In this document: positions 48,722 to 61,268 of the stretch, piece after piece
How positions within the stretch are numbered: the first letter of the stretch is position 1
How the letters are laid out: every line of letters begins with the position of its first letter
NCBI GenBank assembly: GCA_014529385.2
Contig: CM043943.1
Span: 100,153,355 to 100,215,354, forward strand
DNA: 62,000 nt
From: Adiantum capillus-veneris
Lineage: Eukaryota > Streptophyta > Polypodiopsida > Polypodiales > Pteridaceae
Direction: 5' to 3'
Notes under the pieces: model-generated
What the model saw: the letters and a program-made list of their open reading frames with translations, nothing else
What the model was told of the DNA's origin: nothing
Databases searched by the model: none
Made by a program: the position numbers and the translations under genes

Positions 48722-51700
48722 ATGAATTTAAGATTAATAAGACACATCCTTAGAGACCAAAAGGTGGCAGGTGATCAGGGTAGCTTAGTGTCCACCGAAG
48801 AGAGTGTAACTCAGGCAAGGCTAGATCCACTAGCACCGATTATTGAGGAGGGTAGTGATACTAACACTTCATCAGACAAGTCCTTCTTCATGATGGGTAG
48901 TCAACAGCCAGGAGGTTTCTCCAATGAAGGACCAATGTTAGGAGGAAGCACCTCCCTAAATCCTTTGAACGACTCCAAGTTCACTATAATCTTCTTAGAA
49001 GGAACAAACTCGAGGGGAGCCCTAGTTTATTCTGACTATCGAGGACACAAGTGTATTTGTATTGAAGAAATACCTGCTCAGAGACTGGAGATAATTTGAG
49101 TCTATGATGATGGAGATAGATTCCACGACGAAAAGGGGAACCACTATTTGATAGTTAGTAACCCTGAGGATTACAATAGATATGGTGATAACGTGGCAAA
49201 AGGGAAAATGGTTTCAGAAACTCAAGAACGGCCTCCAAACATTGATGGACTTGGAGCGCTTCTAATGTATGATAAGAAAACAACCAGGGTCTCAACCTAT
49301 AATGAGAATGTAGTGATTTACAAGCATGAGAGCGAGGGAATAGTCTTTTACTTTTGTTGCAAAGAAGCCTACCCAAACGAATTAAGCAAAGACAAGGTTC
49401 TTTACTTATTCTCTTATGAAATTGCTACGGGGAAGGATATTTTTTTTGTTGATAGGTACGGTCGATAATACAAACGTATTCTCCCAGAGGAGCTAGAAAA
49501 GGCAACAGTTCCAGAAACATCAACCTATGCCCCCAAAGAAGTGTCAAGAGTCACCTATACCCCTAGCAAATTGACAAATCCATTTTCAGAAGAGTACGAC
49601 ACGACCTCACATTCTACCCAACAACAGACGTTCAACTACCAAAACCAACCAGCAACAGAGCCATCATTGTAGGCATGGCTTCGACAGAGTGCGACATTAG
49701 AACAAGACCGAAATCGAGATGATTATCCAGCCGCACGAGGGCTACAGGATTTACAAGAACCACCACTCTATTCACGGTATCAAGGCGAGAGTAAGCCAAA
49801 AACTCAAGGGTCAACAAGGCCTGGAAGACCATGCATAGAACGAGCTGGAAGAGATGAACCATCTCTTGCAAGAACTGTCAAAAATTACGGCTTAGGAGCA
49901 CCACTAGGAGAGGAACCCACCCACTACCGAAGGCCGAAGGAGGTATATACATTGGGATGAGGAGATCCAATGATGAGATTTGTAGACCATCGTAGAATTA
50001 GACCTTCTCAAGTCCAAAAATGGGTAAACAAGAAATACACGGGAAACAGAGATCCTAGGGATCATGTAGCAGCTTTTGTGCGTGTAATTAGAGTTGAAGA
50101 GATGTTAGACTTCCCTACCGAATTTGCAGGGTTTGGACTAACCCTAGAGGAGGATGCAGCTACTTGGTTTGACTCTGTGGAGCGTAGAGACTTTGAGTTT
50201 ATGGAGGAGGTGTTTGACGAGTTTATCGAGGAATTCTCACAAAGGGGGATACCTCATAATACTGTCTCACAAATCCACAAATTCAAACAGAAAAAGGGGA
50301 ATCTGTACGAAAGGCAGCCAGCCCTACGACTAAAAAGATATGTTAATTTCTGTCCTGTGGAAGAACTGCCAACTCAGTCCAAACTTTTGCTTATATTTAT
50401 TCAAGGACTAAGAAATGCAGATCTCCAAAAGGACTTACATATGAAGAGGAGCACGACGTTAAATGAGTTAAATAAGGAGGCTCTTTACCTTGTAGACAAT
50501 TGTGCGGTCTACAAGGAGGGTGAATTCAAGGATCTTGATGATGATTCATCCTCACAACAAAGTGGAAGCAAGTCCGCTAAGACAACACCAAAAGGAGAAG
50601 TAGTTGTAAGCCAAGAGCAGCTTGTAGAAGAAGTGCTAAATAAGATCAACATGTACGCCAAACCTCAGGCTAAACAGCCAAAGTGGTATGCTATTGAACA
50701 AAAATGGACAAACCATGGGACAGAGGAATGTTACTATAACAAGGGATATGTGAGAGAGTGACCTTATGCTCCCCAAGCTCAGGTAGAATCTCCTTAACTT
50801 CCATCGATGCCTAGGTATCAAGCAACCAACCTACCAGGACCTCTAGGTGTAGAAATACCTCAACCAGTGTTGGGGTAGCAACCACCCATACCAGGATTAT
50901 GACCAGTCGGCATAAGATACACACCAATCGTAACCGAACCAGAGGAGAAGGATTTGGTACCTATGCATGCATATTACGAAGATCCCAATGGATATGCTAC
51001 AATTCCTGTCTACTACCCACCGAAAGAACCCCCAACGCGAGAACCATGGAGCATGATAGGAGGTGCAGGACCACCAACAGCTGCACAGGCAGCAGGATAA
51101 GGAAGATATAGCTTGGATGAACGAACATTGTTGTTCATATCCAACGGAGGCATGGGCGGACAGAGACATACATACCAACAAAGAGAAGCTCAAGGAGCAC
51201 CTCAACAGCCTAAGGGACCCTGCTACAAGTGTGGTGGAGACCATTGGCTAAGAGACTGTCCTCATGATGAAATCATTAGAGTCAACACATATTGCGGAGA
51301 GTATGGAATTACTTATTTGATTCCTGATTGCCCAAAAAACCCGAGCAAAGGAGCAAAAACTACCTTGAACATGCTGGAAGTAGTGCCTTCCAGTGGAGGA
51401 TCAGAAAATAAGACAGTGATACCTATTCAGGCAGTAACACGAGCCCAAGCTGAAAGAATGACGAATAAACCCATAATTGAAGAGCCAGAAACCGATGCCC
51501 CAAGTTCAGAAATGAAAAATCAGAGAAGTACTTGGAAATCTAGAAAGGCGTGTATGAAAGCCAGGAGAGAACGAGAGCAAACGGCTCTATCCGAGGAGTT
51601 AAAACACACCAAGGATAGATTAGAGCAGTTAGAGGATCTAGCTAGTCTAAGCTCACACACTACAGCAACCATAGCACCCAAGGAAATAGCAGAACCCAAA

Positions 51701-52300
51701 AATGCAGGATCAAGAGGATCAGTGCTGGGAGAAAAGCTAAATGAGCAGTTAGACGCACTTTTAAAAGACTACGAAGCCAGACTCAAAAACAACCAAACCC
51801 AAGAGCAAAGATGGATGACTTATCCATATGCCGAAATAGAAAAACAGAGGTTGGAAATGTTTCAAAAGATGATTGAACAGCTCAATCCTTGATAGAAAAC
51901 CCACTTGGTCAACGTGCAAGTTGGCATGAAGTACCAACTCCAACCCCCTATCAAACCAACTTTAGAGAAACAAATAGGCACGAAGCAGAGACTCACGACT
52001 ACTTCTGAGTCTAGGAGAGAGCCTATCATAGTGCCAAACACAAGAGATGAGACAAGTGATGGGTTCCAGCCTAAAATAGTAGTAAAAATGGGTAAGAATT
52101 GTAACGGTCTAGATGACCTGTGGAAGCAAATCCGTGATGCCAACGAAGCTAACAGAGTGAGTTACCAAATGAATAGCACGAGAAAAGAGAAAAATGAGAT
52201 CTTACCTCCTATTGAAGAATTTGAAGCAAGATCACAAATGAAATTTGATATGCATTCACAAGGGGGAGACCATGGATAAATTAGTTTGGGGCACAGCCAA
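48722..52300 (+). pseudogene. Element B gag
   Basis: The frame is the same (with a local pair of compensating indels near 50300) from the ATG at 48722 through the nucleocapsid and beyond, with scattered stops (49097, 49466, 49670, 49957, 50759, 51098, 51890). The N-terminal domain is at 48940-49470 and the capsid at 49970-50500 (TLEEDAATWFDSVERRDF, FIEEFSQRGIPHNTVSQIHKF). The first zinc knuckle, CYKCGGDHWLRDC, is intact near 51223. The second is broken (YCGEYGITYLIPDC). A charged linker with coiled-coil character follows (SEELKHTKDRLEQLEDLA). Confidence 0.83.
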
Positions 52301-52396
52301 CCAGATTCGCTAAAAACTCTACCCTCTTACCTAGGAGAGTATGAAGCCAATTCTGAGGTGAGAGAAATCCCATCTTAAAGACTTTCTTTTAGCAGA

Positions 52397-53821
52397 GTGA
52401 TGGATTCACAAGGGTTGATTGAGTTATTGTCCACCCCGGTGGCATGCACAATCACATTAGCCAAAGTCCTAAGGTTACGACCAAACATGTGGACCACCGC
52501 AGGCAAATGCTTAGAAACATTTGGAGTAAAAGACCGCACCTCGAAGCTTCAAGAAGGGATCAGAGAATTGGACAAGCCTCAACTAAACACTAGGCTAGTA
52601 ACTTTAAACAAGGTTGGAGAATATTGCGAGGGAGAAGATGGAAACACCACACTACCAGTAGAATTCCAAGGAGTAGTTTCCAAAGCTATTCTTGACAGTG
52701 GAGCAGGAGTCGCTATTGCCACCAAGGAAATATGGAAAAAATGGGGAAAACCGGCTTTGAGAGCTACCAGAATGAACTTGCAATTGGCAGATGGGTTCAT
52801 GGAAAAGCCTCTAGGACTCTTAGAAAAAGTAATTGTCACCTCGTGTGGAATCGAGTATGAGCATACGTTTGCAATAGTCGATTTCGACAAAAAGAACAAT
52901 TAAGAGATCATCTTGGGAAGACCATTCATGAGACAATTAAAGATGGTCCAGGATTGGGGTTACAACCACATATACCTCAGACATGGTGAGACTACAACCA
53001 AAATACACCTAAAAGACCATAGTTACAAAGATGTGAACCAAACACCAGTGGAAGAGTTTGATTCAGCTACATTGGCAGGGTCCGAACTCCCAGCATGGTT
53101 AGGGCAACAAAAAAAGCTATGTATGTGCGGAGCCTCACATTGTGGGAGCTTAAAAAGAGATTAATGTGTATTAGAAAGAGAGATTGAGGACAAGGATTAT
53201 ACTCCGGAACCTTTTCTTGAAGATTCGTTAGAACCTCTAGAATGGGAACACATACTAGCAACATTGGATGTGTGTACCATTACAGATAGCCCAACAACAA
53301 AATTTTGCGATAAGGACGGCTATGATGTGCTACCTTATTACATGGTAAGCCTTATACCAGCAGGAGATGAGAGTGTAGAACCACCAGAACAAGAAGATTT
53401 TTATAACTCCTTTGAGCATCTGGAGGTAAATAACGATGTACACAACGAGTGTTCAGACAGCTCAAGCGAGCGTGGGGAGAAAACAGTGAATATCAAGTTT
53501 TATGATTTTGCCAATCAACACCCTAGATGCCAGGAACGCTATAGGAAAAAACGAGCAGAAAACAAAATGAGAGAGAACCTGATGCTCAGGATAAAAGATA
53601 AAACTCACTATCTAATGCTTGTCAAAGCAGAGGATTGTGTAAAAGACCAAATATCAGGCAGAGTCTCAAAAGTTCGAAGGGAAAGAACGCAAGAGGAAAT
53701 AAGACAAGTACGGAAGGCTAAAACAGAAACAAAATTAAAAAATTATAAAAATCAAAACAGGAAAAAACAAAAGACTCAGAGTGGACCAAATTGGAGCGTA
53801 AAAATAAATACCAAGAACTAA
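52397..53821 (+). pseudogene. Element B protease 1 and linker
   Basis: AILDSGAGVAIATKEIWKKWG carries the catalytic DSG. GRPFMRQLKMVQDWG follows after a TAA at 52901. The linker with FYDFANQHPRCQERYRKKR runs to 53821. It matches protease 1 of element A closely and is in the same frame as gag. Confidence 0.87.
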
Positions 53822-55490
53822 AACGGTCATTACGAGAGGTATGGACGGTTGAGGGAGAAAGTGATGGTAAGGAGGAGTCAGAAAAAGGAAACATGAATGT
53901 ATCATCCCACTATCAAAAATTCACCATCCAGGACAGAAAAATCATAATGACACCACCAGTCAGGGAAAGAATAAACCAAGAATCTTACGATGGGCCGGAA
54001 AATGCAAAACGGATAGACCTCGCTGAACAGGTGAAAAGCCTCAGCTGGTCTATATCGCAACTGATTTAGAGCATGGAGAAGAAGAACCTCTAACACAACT
54101 TCACAAGAAGTATAAAGATGTGTTTGCATGGTCTTACAAAGACCTCAAAGGAGTTGATCCATCGATATGCCAACATACGATTCCATTGAAATCAGATGCC
54201 AAACCTAGCAAACAACGTCCTTACACATATAATGACACATTTGCTAAACGAATCAAAGAGGAGATTGACAAGCTGATGGATGCTGAATTCATCTATGAAA
54301 TCGAACATACAGATTGGGTGTCACCCATTGTGGTTGTCCCCAAAAAGAAAGAAAAGCTACGAGTGTGTGTAAACCTCAAGAAGGTAAATGCAGCCACCAA
54401 AAGGGATAATTATCCCTTGTCGATCACAGAACATGTACTTGAGAGGGTGGCTGGGAAAAGGGCTTATTCCTTTGTAGATGGGTTTTCGAGGTATAACCAA
54501 CTGGAAATTGCAATAGAGGATCAACACATAATAGCGTTTGCCACAGAATGGGAAATATATGCATATAGAGTTATGCATTTTGGCTTAACCAATACACCAG
54601 CTACCTTTCAGAGGTTAATGAGTCATGCGTTCAAAGAATACCTGAGAATATTCTTAGAAATATATATGGATCATCTTTGTGTACACTCTCTTCTACAAGA
54701 GGAACATATTGACCATTTACAAAAGGTATTTGAGAAGTGCAGAACATATCGAATCTGTCTCACCCGAAAAAGTGTATTTTTATGGTTAGGCAAGGCCGCA
54801 TCTTAGGACATATTGTCTCAAGAAATGGCATAACCATTGACTAGAAAAAATCAAAGTCATAGTAGACTTGCCCAGGCCTAATAATGCAAAACAGGTTCAA
54901 TCCTTCATGGGACACTACGGATATTATCGAAGATTCATATATATGTATGCAGTCATTGCACAATCTCTGTACGTTTGTTAGTCAGTTTCGACTGGACTGA
55001 GGAGTGTGAAACTTCATTCCAAAAGTTGAACGGAAACCTTCTATCATCACTTGTACTTAAAGCACCAGATTGGGAAAAGATATTCCATGTTCACATTGAT
55101 GCATCTGCATATGCAATTGGGAGTCCCAGTTTGTTATGCAAGCCGACAGCTAAATAGTGCAGAAAAGAACTATACAACCAGTGAAATAGAGGGGTTAGGA
55201 ATGATTTATGCTCTAAAGAAATTTTGGCATTATTTGCTTGCAAACAAATTTGTGTTCTTCACAGATCATCAAGCTCTTTTGTATCTGGTAAATAAACCAT
55301 GCAATACTGGGAGAATTGTACGTTGGTTTATTTTATTGCTAGAGTTTTACTTCACAGTGGTGGACAAAAAGGGTAAAACTCATCTACGGGCTGATCATCT
55401 TTCAAGGCTGCAAAATGGGGAAGCTTCTGAAGGAGTAGATGATGACATACCTGATGCTTATCTTTTCAATATTGAAATGATACCCAAATG
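53822..55490 (+). pseudogene. Element B reverse transcriptase and RNase H
   Basis: It matches RT of A (DWVSPIVVVPKKKEKLRVCV, AYSFVDGFSRYNQL), but the active-site box reads YMDH (near 54662-54673), so RT is dead even without its frameshifts near 54050, 54770-54850 and 55120. RNase H is read from 55051: HVHIDASAYAIG in one frame and TTSEIEGLGMIYALKKF, FFTDHQALLYL and LRADHLSRL in the next. Confidence 0.88.
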
Positions 55491-57280
55491 GTCTCAGGAA
55501 ATTGTTAGCATTCTTTCCTTTGGAGGTAGATTTGATAACAAGGAAGATAGATCCAAACAACAAACAATTCGACAAACAAAAAAGTTCCAGCTGATTGCAG
55601 GACGACTATATTATCTAAGATCAGACAAGATTCTACGATTGTGTATAAATCGAGAGGAATTTGAAGGTTATCTTGAAGAAGCACACATCCAGGATTGTGC
55701 ATTTCATTGTTCAACAATGAAAACACACTAGAGACTGAAACAATTAGGGGTTTATTGGCCAACTATGTATGCTGACACACATGCTTATGTTAACAATTGT
55801 ACTACATGTAGTGCCAAACGACTAGTGGATCACGCGACATTGTTTCAGGTAAACATTGCACCCGCATGGAGTCAATATATCATTGATTTCCTAACCACAA
55901 GGACAATTCTTGAAAACATAACAAAAGCACGGAAAAGGGCTATAGAGCTGGAGGCTCGTGACTTTAATTTCATTGATAATCAACTCTATAAGTAAGGAAA
56001 GGACAATCAACTTAGAATCTGTGCAAGTGAAAATGAATACCTGATGATTCTAGAACACGCACATGGAGGAATAAGTGGAGGGAATTTTTCAGGCGATAAG
56101 ACGGTAAAAATTGTCTTAACCACACGAATATGGTGGCCTACATTGCATATGGATGCTGAGGAGTTTGTAAAGCGTTGTGACGCATGTCAGCGCACCAAAG
56201 TGTTGATAAAGAGAGATGAGATGCCACTACAACCAATGATGGAAGCAAGGGTATTTGCAAAATGGGGCATTGATTTTGTGGGGCCTATTTCACCCCCTGC
56301 ATATCGCACCCATACCCAATATATCATTGTGGCTACGGAGTATCTCACAAAATGGACGGAAGCCAAGGCAACACAAAAAGCAGACGCACGAACCCCTCCA
56401 CAATTTTTGTATGGGAATGTCTTTGTACAATACGGATTACCAATAGAAATTGCCAGTGATCAAGGAACACATTTTCTTAATGAAGTCATTGAATATCAAC
56501 TAGAGGAATTCATGGTCATACATAGAAAATCTGCTTCATATCATCCACATGAAAATGGACAAGCTAAGGCCACAAATAAAACACTGTGCACTGTTCTGAC
56601 TAAAACTGTATCAGAGTCAAGGACAGACTAGGATCAGCAGTTACACTCAACACTATGGGCATACAGGGTAGCTTACAAAACCTCAATAGGAACAACACCG
56701 TACAACATGGTGTTTGGTCTAAATGCTATATTACCCATAGAGTTTTTAATTCCAACTCTACGAGTAGCGAAACGCTTAGAATGAACAGGGCATGAGTTCT
56801 CTTCAAGAGTGGATGATCTTGAAAAGCTAGATGAACTACGATTGAGAACTGTAGCTTCGATCTATGCTAAAAAGGGATGACAAAAAGAGTTTTTTGACAA
56901 GCATGTGTGCACGAATGAGTTCAAAACAGGTGATTATGTACTTGTTTATACCTTGAAGCAACATGCCAAGAAACTTAAAAAGCGAGGGATGGGACCCTTT
57001 GTGATTAGTGACTTATCACAAAGTAGAGCTGTCAAGCTTGATACATTAGCAAGTGAAGAAATGCGAAATTGGATTAGTGGGTGTCGATTAAAAAAATATC
57101 ATTTACCACTAACCCAGAATATGCTTCAACAAATCCATCAAGAAAAACAACAAATGAAGGAGAAACAAAGGGTACGAGAAGAGGCCCAGGCAGAAGCAAA
57201 AGAACGCATCGCAAAAAGAAGGCTTCTACGACAACAACAACAACAACAATGTGGATCACCATTGCGAATAAATGCTATTC
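55491..57280 (+). pseudogene. Element B duplicated HHCC modules and integrase
   Basis: Module 1 (55560-55915) has EEAHIQDCAFH and NCTTC. Module 2 (55930-56200) has EHAHGGISGGN (the second His is Asn) and RCDAC. The core has WGIDFVGPI, ASDQGTHF, and GQAKATN where the catalytic Glu is Lys. TAG occurs at 56629 and TGA at 56782 and 56878. The C-terminal region keeps KLKKRGMGPFVISD (GPF motif) and then QIHQEKQQMKEKQRV, the part deleted in A. Two substituted key residues show the enzyme is inactive. Confidence 0.87.
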
Positions 57281-58335
57281 GACTAAAGAATTTTGATGAA
57301 GACACAGTGGAGTCAATAATTGCAATCCAAGTGGGTAGCAATCAAGTTGAATCGACGGCATTGCTTGATTCTGGAGCTCAAGCAAATCTAATCTCTTAGA
57401 GACTATACAAACAGCTCAAGCCCAAAGATCAACTACATCCTACTCCACAAGTGCTGGAAAGTAGTACATCACATTCGTTGAAAACATTGGGCTAGACTAT
57501 AGTGCATGTACAAATACATCAATATATTTATTCACACAAGTTTTATGTGGTCGAGGATGAAAGCACACAACACCCCATGTTGTTGGGATAACCGTGGCAA
57601 AAAGAGTATAATGTCCAGATTAATTGGAATGCGGAAGCAGTAAAAATACAGCATGCACAAGAACAACAGGTGATAGCCTTTGCTCAGCAACCCCAGAAGA
57701 ACCAGATGGCAACAACACAATCACTGGAGAAAGAACCAAAAGGTTGGGTGCCACTAAAGAACAAGAAGATACCCATGGGGAACAAACAGGGAACTGCCAA
57801 CCATGTTCACCCCAAACATACAACAACACTGACCGCAGTGAAAAGATCAAGGTTAGCAACATGTGGAAAACAAGTATGGGTGCGGAAGGATAGAGATGGC
57901 ATGGCAGACAAACCACAATACAACAAAAGAAGTCAATAGAAGCACACAGTTCAACCAAAAACCAAGGGAATAAAACAGATATGGATCCCAAGGAAAATGC
58001 TCAGCAACAACTTAAATGCGAATCGCATTTGGATCCCGAAACCAAAGCAACAGGAACTCCCTTCAGTACAAGCAACATCGGAAGGCAGACACACACTACA
58101 TATGAAACCAACAAACCGATCAATGTGGGTGCCAATCAACAACACAACAATGACACCCGCGGAAGTAGCAATAAACCTACAAAAACCTCCAAAGCAAAGC
58201 TACAAATGGAAAGCAAAAGAGACAAATTCTATGGCCAATTCCGCCACGACAATTCTCTCTAAGGAGACGACCATGGTCATTTCGACAATAGCGGCAAACC
58301 AAAAGACTTTTGCACGAAAGACGATCAAACAGTGA
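57281..58335 (+). pseudogene. Element B second retropepsin-like domain and W-x-P-K tail
   Basis: ESTALLDSGAQANLIS carries an intact DSG (Asp at 57367-57369). It is followed, across a TAG at 57397, by PTPQVLESSTSHSLKTLG, KFYVVEDES, a broken MLLG*PWQKEYNVQINW, and QHAQEQQ. The tail repeats GWVPLKN, QVWVRKD, QIWIPRK, RIWIPKP and SMWVPIN. This is the best-preserved active site of the second protease in the window. Confidence 0.83.
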
Positions 58336-61268
58336 GCGGTAGAGTTACAACTTTTACTTGCAAAGAAAATCTTCTGACCAAATCAACAACAAACAGGAGA
58401 CCTCGACGGGGCGAATGCCAATAAGCATCTTGCTTATACCCTCCTCTTGTACAACATTAATTTTTTCCATGCATTGACCGAGTATGCATTATATAGGGCC
58501 ACATTACATGGCCAAGCATAAGCACAATTTTTTACTCCATGCACGGCACATACACCGAGGTGATACCTTTTCGTCAAGGAGGACTCCAGCTAGGAGGGGG
58601 GGAGGTATTCTCAAATGTGGACCCAATGGAAAAAAGAGCAAAAAAGGGCATTTTTTTCGACTATTTTAGAGGGTTGTCGTTTGATTGCAAAATTTTCTAG
58701 ACTAACCCAAGTACATATGCCCTTATACAACATGAATCTACAAGTATATGGGGCCAAACGCTAAATCAAGCCCGTAGGTGTGTGTATATAGGTAAAAATA
58801 GCCATTTTTTGAACAAAATATTGGTAAAACGGAGAAATCCGGCTATAAATATTGCATGTGAGTGTATATAGTGTTTTGCGGTGATGTTTTTGATTTATTA
58901 TGATTTTTGGGGATCTTTTGGGTTTAATTTGCTATTTTCTTTTTAATTTCACTAATTATCGGCAGAAAAACTTCAAAAATACAAAAAGAAGCAGAAAAAC
59001 GGTCGTAATGAAAAACAAAAAATATAGGGATATTCAGTGACTATAGGAAAACCTATGTTACAATGGGGGTGCAATTATGTGAATGGAGCGGAAAGCGTGT
59101 TTTGGCTAGATTTTGACCGAAATGTCAAATTTCTTGGAAACTGGGCAAATGAAGTCCAAATCAAGAAATTTTTAGCCCTAAACCGCATCTCGCAAGAAGT
59201 TGGGAGCACATGTCAAATTTCATGGAAAGTGGTTCGGGGACCCCCATTATAAGATTTTTTCACTTCATTTTAAGCTCATTTGTACTATTGCCTTTTGAGA
59301 GAGAGCTCTTGCTACCTAGAGCGAACGGAACTTCCAGCAACTTCTACGATAAGCAGGACCACCTGATAGGCTCCAGACATGAGAGGTAGGCTCACCACCT
59401 TGAGCTTTTCGCGCATGTTTGTTGTTTTGTCGTGAAAACTAACGTAGGGTTCACACGGAAGAGGACAGTAGAGACCTACAGGTAGAAGTGGCCACCTAAC
59501 GGCTAACCCAAAAGCAATGAGGCTTCATCGGCAGCTTACCCTAGCATAGGAGACCACTCTTGGATGCCCAAAGGTAGTAGCAAACCATCGGGAAAAACCC
59601 TAACTTCTAGAGCCCTGGAAGAGGCCACCAAATGGTAAATCCGCGAAAAGGCACCCAAATGCTACCAAAACTCATGGGTAGGAGCATCTCGACATGCTCG
59701 ACTAGTCTATATAGCCCACATGGCCATAAGGTGACCCGAAGCGGCACTAAATTTCAGAAACGACATCAGACACACAAAGTGTCAAATAGCTCTCGCGGCC
59801 AAACCGCATGTCCATTTGCCACCAAACTTCACGAGTGGCTTTCCTAGATCATCAACAACCAAGTCCTATGGTGGTAGACCACCACAAGTCATCGACGACA
59901 TGTAAATGCAACCACGGGCGCTTCCAAAGCGACAAATTGCCAAACGGAGCTCCAGTGAAGCCAAAGTCGACAAAAACCATATGGCAAGGATCCCTAAGGG
60001 ACTGTGAAGCTATGGAGACCAACATCAAGAAATTTCATTGCCGAAAAGCACTCCAAGAGTAAGAAAACGGCTTGGAGGATCTGAAATCCACACAGGGAGT
60101 TTCTATCTATCTATTTGAATTTTTTTTTTTGAAATAGGGCTTAAAAGGGACTCAGGGGGGCTCAGGGCAGGCACCAGTAGCACTCACTGTAAAAATTTCA
60201 TCAGGAGACATCCTACACGTAGGATGTCTCAAGGCCAAATCTCGGCACCAAACTCAACATCCCTTATCACACACAGCTTCTAAATAGCCTGTACAAGCTA
60301 GCCATCAAGTTTCATCACATTTGGACAAAAATTGATCTCATACACATCGAAAAACGCAAAGTCAGAGCATAGAGGCAATAATGGGCCATAGACCTACCAA
60401 AACTAGTCCAAATCACATGAAACTTGCACAATATACTCATGAGCACATTGCCAAGCTATCTGTGGGGTCATCTGTGAAAAATGATGAAATAGGCATCCTA
60501 CACGTAGGATGTGTAACTGACCAATTTGGCCCCCATATGGTATTTTTCAGTTCCAGATCTCTTTATAACACCTTCATGAGCTCATATATCAAGTTTCAAG
60601 CCATTCCCATCACATTTGGCCTCCAACACCTCCAAGATGCACTTTTTTGAGCCCAAAAACACTACACATGCTCTTACCAATACCAATTTTTGTCCAAATC
60701 AAAATCCAAGGGCAGGGCCATGTTCCACATGCCAAGAGCTACCCACAAAACCAACTTCAAGTCATTTTGATGAAATAGACATTTTGATGAAATAGACATC
60801 CTACGTGTAGGATGTCTCGAGCATGATTTTGACCTACTGTGCAAGAACTGACTTCATAGGGGCCATTAACATGGTGCAAGGAGCCTGTATATCAACTTAT
60901 CAACCCATTTGAATATCATTTGCCACCTGTTGAGGATATCCTACCCAATTTGTGAGACAAAAGCTTGAATGTGCCTAGAAATGCACTTTTTGATGCCGAA
61001 CCCAATTCCAATCACATAGCCATGTTGCACAGGTCAAGGGCCACCAGCCTACCAAGTTTCGCAAAAAACAGGCATGGTAGACATCCTACGCGTAGCATGT
61101 CTAAATGATAATTTTTTAGCCAAAAAGCTACTGTGAGCACATGCAGAGTTTTCCTAGTTCCTTTAAAAATTTATTTTCAATTTTCAAGTCATTTGGATAG
61201 TTAAAACTCTGTTTCTCAGCTAATATAGAAAAAACGCTAACTTCGGACTACTGAGTGCAACAGGATCC
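58336..61268 (+). other. Element B spacer between pol and ORF3, about 2.9 kb
   Basis: Non-coding by eye. It has the internal polypurine tract at 58592-58605, then A/T-rich sequence, then from about 60200 a decayed tandem repeat of about 285-303 bases, each unit ending in a palindrome. A 17-base direct duplication (ATTTTGATGAAATAGAC) lies at 60764-60797. Confidence 0.7.
60205..61102. repeat. Palindrome cluster 2 of element B (four copies)
   Basis: Copies are at 60205-60230 (core CACG, 26 bases), 60491-60514 (core CACG, AGGC start), 60794-60817 (core CGTG) and 61079-61102 (core CGCG, one arm change). The spacings are 285, 303 and 285 bases. Confidence 0.94.

Noticed and set aside
54662-54673. 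Element B as an active RT
   Set aside because: The active-site box reads YMDH, and frameshifts lie on both sides.
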